From assembly GCF_042655305.1 (NCBI RefSeq), contig NZ_JBHSLR010000009.1: a stretch of DNA of 64,000 nucleotides; one strand, written 5' to 3'. The notes beneath the pieces are model-generated. The model was not told the DNA's origin and did not search any database. It saw only the letters and a program-made list of their open reading frames with translations. This document shows, in pieces, positions 9,741-18,569 of this stretch (position 1 is its first letter; each line of letters opens with the position of its first letter). This stretch comes from Arcanobacterium_A bovis. Its GTDB lineage: Bacteria; Actinomycetota; Actinomycetes; Actinomycetales; Actinomycetaceae. Made by a program: the position numbers and the translations under genes.

Positions 9741-10136
9741 ATGGCGCTTTCTGATTATGAACGGCGAATGTTGGAGGAGCTGGAAAATCAGCTCAGTGGG
9801 GACGACCCAAAATTCGCACAAACTTTGGCATCAGATGAGGGTAGTGTAAAGCGGCTGTCTGTTTCGCCAAAGAATTTGGTTGGCGGCTTGATTATTGCTG
9901 TACTCGGTCTATGTGTTGTTCTGCTCGGTGTGTCGATGGAGAACGTTGCTATCGGTGTTTTGGGTGTGGCGGTTGTATTTGGTGGGCTGTGGTATCTGTC
10001 GAACGGCTTCGCACAAAAGCAAGTGAGGGTTTCCTCCACTTCGCTCCACGGTTCAGATTCAAAACGCAGTGCTGCTAATTTCATGGAGAAACAAGCACAA
10101 GAATGGCTGCGCAGGCGCAATGGGGATCAACAGTAG
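9741..10136 (+). CDS. DUF3040 domain membrane protein
   Basis: This 131-residue protein starts with the DUF3040 signature LSDYERRMLEELENQLSGDDPKFAQTL and continues into two adjacent membrane segments (about 53-72 and 75-95), then a basic C-terminal tail. DUF3040 proteins sit just upstream of mraZ in many actinobacteria; their function is unknown. AGGAGAG lies a few bases before the ATG. Two hairpins follow within 150 bp, so this gene is probably not co-transcribed with the dcw operon. Confidence 0.85.
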   Translation: MALSDYERRMLEELENQLSGDDPKFAQTLASDEGSVKRLSVSPKNLVGGLIIAVLGLCVVLLGVSMENVAIGVLGVAVVFGGLWYLSNGFAQKQVRVSSTSLHGSDSKRSAANFMEKQAQEWLRRRNGDQQ

Positions 10137-10174
10137 ATTTCTTATGTTATAGCAGCTCAATAGTGTTATTTTGA

Positions 10175-10208
10175 GTTGAGGCGACGCTAAGCGTCGCCTC
10201 AACTTTTT
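10175..10208 (+). terminator. Rho-independent terminator after the DUF3040 gene
   Basis: A perfect 13-bp stem (GTTGAGGCGACGC / GCGTCGCCTCAAC) closes a 3-base TAA loop and is followed at once by five T. It is a textbook terminator for plus-strand transcription. Confidence 0.9.
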
Positions 10209-10225
10209 GTATCCAGAATGGATTC

Positions 10226-10289
10226 TTGGGGCGTTTGGCGCAACTTCTGCATATATATCGAGAAGTTGCACCAAACGCCCCAAATTTTT
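10226..10289 (+). terminator. Second, very long hairpin upstream of mraZ
   Basis: The arms 10226-10248 and 10261-10283 pair over 23 bp with a single C:A mismatch around a 12-base AT-rich loop; AATTTTT follows on the plus strand. It may act as a tandem terminator insulating the dcw operon, but the stem is much longer than terminators usually need. Confidence 0.7.
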
Positions 10290-10401
10290 CCCGCTGTGGT
10301 GAAATATTGCTCGCTCCGGTGAGCTCAATCTCGAAAATTCCCTCCACCATATTTTTCGTTGATATCTCGAGAAAAAACTTTCACGAAATATCGAAATTGA
10401 C

Positions 10402-10431
10402 TTGAATGTGGTTCGAAATGGAGTAAAGTGG
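10402..10431 (+). promoter_or_regulatory. mraZ promoter with three MraZ-box-like direct repeats
   Basis: The tetranucleotide RTGG recurs at 10408 (GTGG), 10418 (ATGG) and 10428 (GTGG), exactly 10 bp apart. This is the spacing known for MraZ operators, where 5-bp boxes alternate with 5-bp spacers. A possible promoter, TTGAAT (10402-10407), 16 bp, TAAAGT (10424-10429), is covered by the repeats, which would fit autorepression of the dcw operon. The promoter hexamers are an inference. Confidence 0.7.
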
Positions 10432-10461
10432 AGTCGTGAACCTATAGAAGGGAGGTGCATG

Positions 10462-10893
10462 GTGTTTCTCGGTACGTACGAACCGCGTTTGGACGACAAG
10501 GGACGCCTGATCCTCCCTGCTAAATTTCGTGACCAGCTCGCTGGGGGTCTCGTCATAACCCGCGGTCAGGAACACTGTCTCTACGTGTTCCCGATGGCAA
10601 ATTTTGAAGAGCACCTCGAAAAACTCCAGCAAGCACCGATCACCTCGAAAGAAGCACGAACCTATACACGCGTATTTCTTTCGGGCGCGAATGATCAGAT
10701 TCCAGACAAACAGGGGCGTATTAATATCCCCGTCAATCTGCGTGAATATGCCAGCTTGAATCGCGAGCTTGCAGTGATTGGCTCTGGTAGCCACGTAGAA
10801 ATTTGGGATCTTGAAGCGTGGAACTCCTATTTGGAGGGAAGCGAATCTGAATTCGCAGATCGGGAAGACGAACTAATTCCCGGAGTGTTCTGA
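10462..10893 (+). CDS. mraZ: Transcriptional regulator MraZ
   Basis: MraZ is a DNA-binding protein that autoregulates the dcw cluster. The 143-residue product has two SpoVT-AbrB-type repeats: FLGTYEPRLDDKGRLILPAKF near the N-terminus and DKQGRINIPVNLREYA in the second half. The strong GGAGG at 10451-10455 lies 6 bases before a GTG at 10462 that gives the family-typical MFLGTY start; an ATG immediately before it (10459) would have only 3-base spacing. It heads the dcw operon; rsmH begins 125 bp downstream. Confidence 0.93.
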   Translation: MFLGTYEPRLDDKGRLILPAKFRDQLAGGLVITRGQEHCLYVFPMANFEEHLEKLQQAPITSKEARTYTRVFLSGANDQIPDKQGRINIPVNLREYASLNRELAVIGSGSHVEIWDLEAWNSYLEGSESEFADREDELIPGVF

Positions 10894-11018
10894 GGTCACT
10901 CGGCTTCCTACCGCAGTCTTGAGGTAATTCCCCAACTTCAAGCCGGCGGTGGGGAACCAAGTGAACTCAGCTCACACTAAATAAATATTGCTCGAACAGG
11001 ATAAGGAAAGGAGTCGGA

Positions 11019-12086
11019 GTGAATATGCCTGCGTCGCTGCCAAATTCATCATGCGAAATGGCATCTCATACACGCGAATTGCGTGCAGACGATAATGCGC
11101 TTCATCTTCCGGTTCTTTTGCGTACCTGTTTAGATCTAATGGCGCCTGCTATCAGAAATGATGGCAGCGTTGTTATTGACTGCACGCTGGGAATGGGTGG
11201 CCATACTGAAGGCATCCTTTCAGAGTTTCCGCACGTTACAGTAGTGGGAATAGATCGTGATCCCCAAGCAATTGAGCTTGCTTCTCAGCGTTTGCAAAGA
11301 TTTGGCGAGCGCTTTCACGCTGTTCACACCACGTACGACGACGTCGACCGAGTTGCTGCCAAGTACGGGCAGGGCGGGAAAGTCGATGCGATTCTCATGG
11401 ATCTTGGAGTGTCCTCCCTGCAACTTGATGCAGTTGAACGAGGGTTTTCCTACGCACACGAAGCTCCGCTCGATATGCGTATGAACCCGAGCCAAGGCAT
11501 GAGCGCGAAAGAGCTACTCAATTCCGCAGATTCGAAAGAAATCGCGCGGATTTTGCGCGTCTATGGCGAAGAAAAATTCGCTGCCAAGATTGCGCAAGAG
11601 ATCGTTCGGCGTCGAGAAATTGAAGCCTTGGAAACCACAACTCAACTGGTAGACATCGTGCGCGACTCGTTGCCAGCAGCTGCGAAACGCACCGGTGGAA
11701 ATCCGGCAAAGCGTACCTTCCAAGCGATCCGTATTGCCGTGAACTCAGAGCTTTCAGTGCTCGAAGCGGCCGTTCCGCGGGCTATCGAATCCTTACGGGT
11801 TGGGGGTCGCCTTGTGGTGGAGTCCTATCAATCACTTGAAGATCGTATTGTCAAGGATGCCTTTAAGCAGGGGCTACAAGCCACAACGCCTCCAGGTCTA
11901 CCGATGGAACTCGAAGACCACAAACCCTATCTCAAAGCTGTGGTGCGTGGGGCGTTGAAAGCGGACGACGACGAACTCGCTCGCAATTCGCGCGCTGCAT
12001 CAGTTCGGCTCCGGGCTGTTGAGCGACTGCGAGCCACACCAAGTCATGTATTTAACAAAGAACACTATCGAGGGGACTCCTTATGA
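11019..12086 (+). CDS. rsmH: 16S rRNA (cytosine-1402-N4)-methyltransferase RsmH (MraW)
   Basis: RsmH methylates C1402 in the decoding centre of 16S rRNA using S-adenosylmethionine. The 355-residue protein shows HLPVLL, the SAM loop DCTLGMGGHTEGIL (about 55-68), ILMDLGVSSLQLD and the RTFQAIRIAVNSEL region, in family order. GTG at 11019 sits 5 bases after an AAGGAAAGGAG stretch; an in-frame ATG two codons on is an alternative. The 3' end overlaps ftsL by 4 bp (ATGA), indicating coupled translation. Confidence 0.95.
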   Translation: MNMPASLPNSSCEMASHTRELRADDNALHLPVLLRTCLDLMAPAIRNDGSVVIDCTLGMGGHTEGILSEFPHVTVVGIDRDPQAIELASQRLQRFGERFHAVHTTYDDVDRVAAKYGQGGKVDAILMDLGVSSLQLDAVERGFSYAHEAPLDMRMNPSQGMSAKELLNSADSKEIARILRVYGEEKFAAKIAQEIVRRREIEALETTTQLVDIVRDSLPAAAKRTGGNPAKRTFQAIRIAVNSELSVLEAAVPRAIESLRVGGRLVVESYQSLEDRIVKDAFKQGLQATTPPGLPMELEDHKPYLKAVVRGALKADDDELARNSRAASVRLRAVERLRATPSHVFNKEHYRGDSL

Positions 12087-12478
12087 GCGCTGCTAACTAC
12101 GCGGTATCTCGCCGCGCTGTATCGCCACAATCTCGTCCAGTAATCGCAGCTCCTGGGCTTAAAGTAGTCCCTAGTCCGGCTCCGGCGCGCGGAATGTTCA
12201 CCACCGTTATCGCCTGCCTGCTGATCTTTGTTGCTTCAATCACGCTCGCTTTTTACCTCAACACGCGCATGGTTCAAGGCGCATACGAACTAAAGACGAT
12301 TAAAGTTGAACTAAGTAAAGTTGAAGCGCGTATGGACACCCTGCAAGGGGATGTGGTTGGGCTTTCTACTCCGGATCGTTTGCGGGAAAACGCAGCGAAG
12401 CTGGGGATGGTGCCAGCAACAGACTTACGCCATATAGACGTTGCTTCGGGAGCAATCACGGGTAACAACAAAAAGTAG
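12083..12478 (+). CDS. ftsL: FtsL-like cell division protein
   Basis: This is a small bitopic division protein in the FtsL position of the dcw cluster. It has about 38 cytoplasmic residues rich in Pro/Ala, one membrane segment (about 39-60) and a short extracytoplasmic coiled coil (ELKTIKVELSKVEARMDTLQGDV), then LSTPDRLRENAAKLGMVPA, the usual FtsL/FtsB ending motif. It should join FtsQ and FtsB and activate FtsW-FtsI. FtsL is poorly conserved, so the name rests mainly on position and architecture. Confidence 0.82.
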   Translation: MSAANYAVSRRAVSPQSRPVIAAPGLKVVPSPAPARGMFTTVIACLLIFVASITLAFYLNTRMVQGAYELKTIKVELSKVEARMDTLQGDVVGLSTPDRLRENAAKLGMVPATDLRHIDVASGAITGNNKK

Positions 12479-12486
12479 GGAATGGT

Positions 12487-14379
12487 ATGACGGAACGTGA
12501 GAATCTTCGTTCGCGCCTCTCACACTCCGGCGTAAAATCTCGGCAGAGCAATGGCTCTGCGGCAGCTGAACGTGATTCCATGCGCTTTGCGCGCACTACA
12601 ACGAACCGGCGTTTGCGTGCCATCATCGCCATTATCTTGGCGATGGCAGTTTTGCTTGTGGGGCGTCTTGTTGTATTGCAAGTAATCCAAGCAGATCAGC
12701 TATCCTCCCTTGCCCGTGATTTTCGTAGTCGTTCGTACACCCAAGAAGCGCTGCGCGGCGATATCCTCGATTCCAATGGTGACGTACTTGCTACGTCGGT
12801 GCCACGGTATAACGTGCGTGTAGATCAAGTCGCGATCAAGGATTACAAGCGTTATAACGAGAACGGCGATGTGATCGGCACTGGAGCCACCGCGGCTGCC
12901 GCTGAACTTGCGCCCGTTCTTAAAGAGGACCAAGCTACGCTCGGCGGTCGGCTCTTGGGTGGGGACAAGAAAACCCATTGGGGACTTATCAAATCTGGAC
13001 TCACACCCGATGAATGGCGCAAAATTAGCGAACTTAATATCCATGGGATATTTCCGGAACGTTATATGCAACGGGTTTACCCAAACGGCAGTGTAGCGGG
13101 CTCGGTGCTCGGCTACGTTGGGCAAACCAAAGAAGATCCTCATTCGCAAGGTCGGGCAGGAATTGAACAGTCGCTAAACGACGTGCTTAAAGGCACTGAT
13201 GGAAAGCTCACCGTTGAAGTGGGTCCCGACGGAACAATCTTCCCACAAGGAGAGATTGTTGATACCCCTGCAAAAGATGGTCGCGACGTCAAGCTAACAA
13301 TCAATCGTGACCTGCAAAAAGTTGCTCAAGATGCGGTGGATAAATCGGTCTCACGCTTCGGGGCTAAATGGGGCAGCGCCGTCGTCGTAGAAATCGGTAC
13401 CGGGCGCGTGCTGGCACTGGCGGACAGCGCCAGCCCAAATCCCGGAAAATTGAACGAAACTGATCCAAAGAACTGGGGTTCTCGTGCTGTGAGCAGTATT
13501 GTTGAACCAGGTTCGACTGGAAAAATCATCACCTATTCTGCGGCAATCAATGAGGGGAAGATTTCACCGCTGAGCGTGTTTACGGTGCCAGCTGCGTACA
13601 AAACCTCTACCGGTGAAGTGATTAACGACGTCGAAAATCACGCCACTGCCCGCATGACCGCTGCGGGAATTATCGCGCTTTCCTACAACACAGGCTTGGT
13701 ACAGATCGGCCAGCTTGTGGACGATAAGAAGCGCTTTGAGTACATGAAAGCCTTTGGCATTGGCGAAAAGACAGGAATCGAATTGCCGGCCGAAGAGGCA
13801 GGACTCTTCGATGACTACACCAAATGGGATAGGCGATCACGCTTCACTACGATGTTCGGTCAGGCGTATGCAGTCACACCTGTTCAGCTTGTGCAAATTG
13901 CCGCCATTGTGGGCAGTAAAGGCGTGAAGAATCCAATCCACATCGTTGATGGAACATTTGACGAAAATGGAACTTACCAGCCAACAGTGGTTAAAGAAGC
14001 CCAGCGAGTAATTTCTGAACAGACATCAGACACCATCTTGAAAATGATGCAAGGCGTGACGCAAAAGGGATCAACGGGTCAGCTTGCCGCTGTTGCAGGT
14101 TATAACGTGGCTGGTAAAACTGGTACTGCCCAGGTCATTAACGGTGCTGGAAAGACCACCGCGCTCGTGGGTACGTTTACTGGTCTCATTCCGGCTGAAA
14201 ACCCGAAGATTGCGGTGGCTGTGGTAATTTATACAGGTCACGAACCAGGATTCGGTGGCGTTATTGCTGCTCCAGTATTCGCTGATATCGGTGAGTTTGC
14301 GATGAGACAGATGAAGGTTCCACCATCAACAGTGCCGTTATACAAGTATCCTTGGTATGAATCCGAGATGGGAAAGTGA
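12487..14379 (+). CDS. ftsI: Peptidoglycan transpeptidase FtsI (class B penicillin-binding protein 3)
   Basis: FtsI is the septal cross-linking enzyme. Of 630 residues, about 40 are cytoplasmic, then there is one membrane helix (about 40-60), a dimerisation domain and a transpeptidase domain with the penicillin-binding triad: S343-T-G-K346, S399-Y-N401 and K544-T-G546. The protein ends soon after the transpeptidase fold, so there are no PASTA repeats. It follows ftsL by 8 bp and overlaps murE by 1-4 bp. It should work with FtsW, encoded seven kilobases downstream in the same operon. Confidence 0.96.
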   Translation: MTERENLRSRLSHSGVKSRQSNGSAAAERDSMRFARTTTNRRLRAIIAIILAMAVLLVGRLVVLQVIQADQLSSLARDFRSRSYTQEALRGDILDSNGDVLATSVPRYNVRVDQVAIKDYKRYNENGDVIGTGATAAAAELAPVLKEDQATLGGRLLGGDKKTHWGLIKSGLTPDEWRKISELNIHGIFPERYMQRVYPNGSVAGSVLGYVGQTKEDPHSQGRAGIEQSLNDVLKGTDGKLTVEVGPDGTIFPQGEIVDTPAKDGRDVKLTINRDLQKVAQDAVDKSVSRFGAKWGSAVVVEIGTGRVLALADSASPNPGKLNETDPKNWGSRAVSSIVEPGSTGKIITYSAAINEGKISPLSVFTVPAAYKTSTGEVINDVENHATARMTAAGIIALSYNTGLVQIGQLVDDKKRFEYMKAFGIGEKTGIELPAEEAGLFDDYTKWDRRSRFTTMFGQAYAVTPVQLVQIAAIVGSKGVKNPIHIVDGTFDENGTYQPTVVKEAQRVISEQTSDTILKMMQGVTQKGSTGQLAAVAGYNVAGKTGTAQVINGAGKTTALVGTFTGLIPAENPKIAVAVVIYTGHEPGFGGVIAAPVFADIGEFAMRQMKVPPSTVPLYKYPWYESEMGK

Positions 14380-16046
14380 TGATACGGCCAACGGTAAATC
14401 CGCAGCACACACTCACCAGTGTGGTCGATTTTCTGCTCACACATGATGCTCTTGCAGCTCTGATCGTGGGAAATCGCTCGTGTGACCTGCGAAAGTGGCG
14501 TGATGAACACGACGATCTAGCTGCGCAATTCGAACGAATTGGCGTTACAGGTGCGGCGATTGGTAGCCGTGAGATAGAAGCTGGCGATATCTTTATCGCA
14601 GTGCCTGGCGAGCGGGTTCATGGTGCAAAATTTGCTAGTGCTGCCCAGAGTGCGGGCGCAGTGGCCATTCTTACCGATCGCGCCGGATACGAGATTATTA
14701 GTAGCGATCAGCCGCTTGAGGTGCCAGTCCTTATCGCCAACGATATCGCAGGATGCCAAGGCGCCGTGGCCACTTTCGTGTATAACACCCCTTGTGACGG
14801 CGTTAGCTCGTTTGGAATCACCGGCACGAACGGCAAAACCACCACCAGCTATATTCTCGATTTCCTCCTCAGCGCGCTTGGGCGCACGGTAGGTCTCGTG
14901 GGAACTGTCGTTGTGCGAGTAGGGAACGAAGAAATTCCCGCGATGATGACGACGCCGCAGGCAGTTGAATTGCAGGCGATGCTGGCAAATATGCGTGAGC
15001 ACGGCATGGATACTTTGGTGATGGAGGTTTCTTCGCATGCTTTGGCGCAAAAACGCACCAAACCAATCTGCTTTGACGTGGCTGGTTTCACGAATTTAAC
15101 CCAAGATCATCTCGATTTTCACAAGACATTTGACGAGTATTACGCGGCCAAAAAGGAGCTTTTTTCACCTGATAACTCGCGCTTTTGTGTGATTTCGGTA
15201 GACGATGATTTTGGGCGTCGGCTCTATGAGGAAACGGTGCAGGCACGCCCTGATTCTTGCCTCGCTTTGGCCGTGAAGTCTGAGCTCGGTAGCGCAACTG
15301 GTTGGCAGGTGCGCAATATTGCTACGAATCTAGCTGGATCAACTTTTGATTTGCACTCCCCAGCAGGAGAAAGGATTTCCGTAAATCTCGGCTTGCCGGG
15401 CGAATTTAACGTGCAAAACGCGGCTTTAGCCATCGCGATGCTCGTGCAAGCGGGAGTTGGAATCCAAGAAATCTCGCAGGTGTTGGCGATGCATGGGGGA
15501 CTTTTCCCTGAGGTTCCGGGGCGAATGGAGCTTATTGCCGACGAGCCGCGTGTGATTGTTGATTTTGCGCACAATCCTGATGCTCTTGCAAAAGCGATTG
15601 AGGCTTTGCGCCCAACAACCGCGGGAAAACTAGTTGTTCTTACTGGCTCAGCGGGTGACCGAGATCGTGCCAAGCGGCCGTTGATGGGGGAGATCGTTTC
15701 GTCGCTTGCCGATTTTACAATCATCACCGACGACGATCCTCATTCAGAAGATCCTGCGCAGATTCGGCAGGAGATCATTGCTGGGATTGGTACAGGCGCT
15801 GATTTTGTTGAGATCGCAGATCGCGCAGAAGCGATTTCCACCGCAATCGCTCAAGCTGCGCTTCAAGATACAATTTTTATTGCTGGTCGTGGACATGAAC
15901 TGTGGCAAGATTGCGACGGTGTGCTGGTTGAGCTCGACGACAGAGCCATCGCGCGTACTGCGCTCGCTAAGCGCAACGTCGTCGTCACCGATAATTCGTC
16001 CGAAACTGAAGCTAGCTCCGAGAAGGATTGGGCAAAGGAAAACTGA
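14379..16046 (+). CDS. murE: UDP-MurNAc-tripeptide synthetase MurE, probably not meso-DAP specific
   Basis: MurE adds the third amino acid of the peptidoglycan stem peptide. The ATP loop GITGTNGKTTTSY, the VMEVSSHAL segment and the ligase C-terminal domain are all present. The specificity motif, DNPR in meso-diaminopimelate enzymes, reads D-D-P-H here (codons at 15732-15743), followed by SEDP. Lack of the arginine argues for lysine or ornithine at position 3, in line with wall types common in Actinomycetaceae. ATG 14379 is preferred over the adjoining GTG 14376 because of spacing from GGGAAAG. At 555 residues it is longer than most MurE (about 490-535), mainly at the N-terminus. Confidence 0.95.
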   Translation: MIRPTVNPQHTLTSVVDFLLTHDALAALIVGNRSCDLRKWRDEHDDLAAQFERIGVTGAAIGSREIEAGDIFIAVPGERVHGAKFASAAQSAGAVAILTDRAGYEIISSDQPLEVPVLIANDIAGCQGAVATFVYNTPCDGVSSFGITGTNGKTTTSYILDFLLSALGRTVGLVGTVVVRVGNEEIPAMMTTPQAVELQAMLANMREHGMDTLVMEVSSHALAQKRTKPICFDVAGFTNLTQDHLDFHKTFDEYYAAKKELFSPDNSRFCVISVDDDFGRRLYEETVQARPDSCLALAVKSELGSATGWQVRNIATNLAGSTFDLHSPAGERISVNLGLPGEFNVQNAALAIAMLVQAGVGIQEISQVLAMHGGLFPEVPGRMELIADEPRVIVDFAHNPDALAKAIEALRPTTAGKLVVLTGSAGDRDRAKRPLMGEIVSSLADFTIITDDDPHSEDPAQIRQEIIAGIGTGADFVEIADRAEAISTAIAQAALQDTIFIAGRGHELWQDCDGVLVELDDRAIARTALAKRNVVVTDNSSETEASSEKDWAKEN

Positions 16047-16049
16047 CAC

Positions 16050-17483
16050 ATGTTTGATGCTACGTTTGCAAAGGTTGTACACGCCTGTGCCGGTAAGTTG
16101 CTCGTAGATGAGCTCGATCCGCAGATTGCCCAAACCGCGATTTCAGCGGTCGTGACCGATAACCGCGCGGTGTCGGGCGGAGAACTATTTGTTGCCATCA
16201 AAGGTGAGCGTTCGAATGGAAATGACTATGGCGCAGACGCGCTTGCACGCGGAGCGGTGGCGATTCTTACGGACGATCCACACCAAGCTCTTGCGGCGGC
16301 AGTTGCTCCTGAGCGCTTGATTTGTGTGGATGACGTCGTCTGCGCACTGGGAATGCTCGCACGCGAATCTTTGCGAGAATTGCGAAACACCGGCAATAAT
16401 GCTCTGAAAGTTGTTGGAATCACTGGTTCAGTGGGCAAGACCACCACCAAGGATCTGCTGGCGCAAATATTGGCTTATCGGGGTGCCATTGTGGCCCCGC
16501 CTAATTCTTTCAATAACGAAATTGGAGTGCCGCTTACCGTGCTCCGGGCAGACGCCCAAACGGCAACGCTCGTATTGGAAATGGGGGCTGATCATGTGGG
16601 GAATATTGAGTACTTGACCTCTATTGCTCCACCTGATGTGTCGGTTGTGCTGGCTGTTGCTCGTGCGCATCTGGGGGAGTTCGGCGGTATCGAGAATGTT
16701 GCGCGAGCTAAGTCCGAATTGGTGCAAGGTACGCAAGAAAATGGGCACGTGGTATTGAATGCCGACGACGTTCGCGTAGCAGCGATGCAAGGGTTAAGTG
16801 CCGTTCCGGTTACCTTATTTACGGCGCATGAGTCGGCAGCTGAGCTACATCACGTGAGTGCATCGGATATCGTCAATAGTTCAGGGCATGCGCAATTCAC
16901 GTTGCACATTGGTAGCGAAGAGCGGCGGGTGCGGCTTGCCCTTGCTGGTATGCACCATATTTATAACGCGCTCGCTGCCAGCGCAGTTGCTGACGTACTC
17001 GATATTCCCATCAACCATATCGCCGAAGTATTGGAGCGTTCACGAGCCGCGAGCCCGCATCGCATGGATGTGCGTACAGTGGCAGGTGCCACGGTTATCG
17101 ACGATTCGTACAATGCCAATCCAGATTCGATGCGGGCGGGGTTGCGCGCATTAGCAGATTTAGGTGAAGAAAAACGAAAGATTGCCGTGCTCGGAACGAT
17201 GCTCGAATTAGGTGGGGAATCTGACGTTGAGCATCAACAAATCGGTATATACCTTGCGGATTTGGGAATTGACGTAGCGATTTGCGTTGGCGAGGGCACT
17301 GAACAACTCGCTCAATCGGCACGGTCAGGTGGAGTCAATGTACACCAATTCAGTACTGTTGAATCTGCACAAGAGTTTCTTCGCTCAGAAATGGGCTATG
17401 GTGACGTAGTCTTGTTGAAGGGCTCGAATGGTTCGGGGATTTGGAAGATTGCCGATGAACTCGTAAAAGAAGAAGGGGAGTAA
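16050..17483 (+). CDS. murF: UDP-MurNAc-tripeptide:D-Ala-D-Ala ligase MurF
   Basis: MurF attaches D-alanyl-D-alanine to complete the muramyl pentapeptide. The 477-residue protein has the Mur-ligase ATP loop GITGSVGKTTTKDLL (about 125-139), PPNSFNNEIGVPLTVL, the LEMGADHVGNIEYL strand and, in the C-terminal domain, IDDSYNANPDSMRAGL, a MurF hallmark. It begins 3 bp after the murE stop and is immediately followed by mraY with no spacer, so the three are clearly co-transcribed. Confidence 0.96.
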   Translation: MFDATFAKVVHACAGKLLVDELDPQIAQTAISAVVTDNRAVSGGELFVAIKGERSNGNDYGADALARGAVAILTDDPHQALAAAVAPERLICVDDVVCALGMLARESLRELRNTGNNALKVVGITGSVGKTTTKDLLAQILAYRGAIVAPPNSFNNEIGVPLTVLRADAQTATLVLEMGADHVGNIEYLTSIAPPDVSVVLAVARAHLGEFGGIENVARAKSELVQGTQENGHVVLNADDVRVAAMQGLSAVPVTLFTAHESAAELHHVSASDIVNSSGHAQFTLHIGSEERRVRLALAGMHHIYNALAASAVADVLDIPINHIAEVLERSRAASPHRMDVRTVAGATVIDDSYNANPDSMRAGLRALADLGEEKRKIAVLGTMLELGGESDVEHQQIGIYLADLGIDVAICVGEGTEQLAQSARSGGVNVHQFSTVESAQEFLRSEMGYGDVVLLKGSNGSGIWKIADELVKEEGE

Positions 17484-18569
17484 ATGCTTTCGATTTTGGT
17501 CGCGGGTGCGGTAGCGCTTGCTATTTCCCTGTTTTGCACTCCTTTTCTTATCAAAGTGCTTGAGAAGCGTTCCTATGGTCAGTTCATTCGTGAAGATGGC
17601 CCCACGACGCACCTGACCAAACGTGGTACTCCTACGATGGGTGGCTTGATCATTATTCTGGCTACGGTGCTGGGATATTTGATCAGTAACTTAGTCACCT
17701 CACGTGTTCCCAATGTCTCTGGAGTGCTGCTCGTCTTTCTCATGGTAGGGCTCGGCTTCATCGGCTTTATGGACGATTTCATCAAGGTACGCAAAGAGCG
17801 ATCCTTGGGTTTGACGCCGATGGCGAAGATCATTGGACAAGGCGCTGTAGGTATTATTTTTTCTGTTCTTGCGCTGCAATTTCGTAATGATCTCAACAGG
17901 ACGCCAGGTTCAACCCATATTTCGATAGTTCGGGACACCAAACTGGATTTAGCCTTTGGTGGCATCGTGCTTGGAACGATTCTGTTCGTGCTTTGGGCGA
18001 ATTTTCTGATTACGGCATGGTCTAACGCAGTGAATCTCACCGACGGTCTGGACGGCTTGGCCGCAGGTGCATCTGCCGTGGGATTTGGTGCTTACGTAGT
18101 AGTTACGCTGTGGCAGTCGTATCAACCGTGCTTGTCGGTGGTGAATCCTGAACAAGGTTGCTACGACGTTCGTGATCCACGCGATCTAGCGATGATTGCA
18201 GCTGCAATTGTGGGAGCCTGCTTGGGCTTCTTGTGGCACAATACCTCACCAGCACGGATCTTCATGGGAGACACCGGTTCACTTGCACTTGGTGGAGCAT
18301 TCGCGGGAATTTCCATTCTCACTCAGACCGAATTTTTGGCACTCTTCTTGGGCGGTCTCTTCCTCATCATTATTATTTCGGACATTATCCAGATTGGTTT
18401 CTTCAAAGCCACTGGTAAACGCGTATTTAGAATGGCACCGCTTCATCACCATTTTGAGCTGAAAGGTTGGAAGGAAGTAACAATCGTCGTGCGCTTCTGG
18501 CTCATCCAATTCCTGCTCGCAGCCGTGGGCATCGGTCTATTTTATGCGGAATGGTTATCCCAGCAATGA
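17484..18569 (+). CDS. mraY: Phospho-MurNAc-pentapeptide translocase MraY
   Basis: MraY makes lipid I by transferring phospho-MurNAc-pentapeptide to undecaprenyl phosphate. It is a 361-residue polytopic membrane protein with about ten helices. Family motifs visible are GPTTHLTKRGTPTMGG, FMDDFIKV (catalytic aspartates), NAVNLTDGLDGLAAG and FMGDTGSLALGG, then APLHHHFELKGW near the C-terminus. It starts on the base after the murF stop and overlaps murD by 4 bp. Confidence 0.97.
   Translation: MLSILVAGAVALAISLFCTPFLIKVLEKRSYGQFIREDGPTTHLTKRGTPTMGGLIIILATVLGYLISNLVTSRVPNVSGVLLVFLMVGLGFIGFMDDFIKVRKERSLGLTPMAKIIGQGAVGIIFSVLALQFRNDLNRTPGSTHISIVRDTKLDLAFGGIVLGTILFVLWANFLITAWSNAVNLTDGLDGLAAGASAVGFGAYVVVTLWQSYQPCLSVVNPEQGCYDVRDPRDLAMIAAAIVGACLGFLWHNTSPARIFMGDTGSLALGGAFAGISILTQTEFLALFLGGLFLIIIISDIIQIGFFKATGKRVFRMAPLHHHFELKGWKEVTIVVRFWLIQFLLAAVGIGLFYAEWLSQQ

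Noticed and set aside
10059..10556. Minus-strand open frame of 165 codons across the mraZ upstream region
   Set aside because: It covers the two terminator hairpins, the mraZ promoter and the mraZ start; its sequence looks like random translation.
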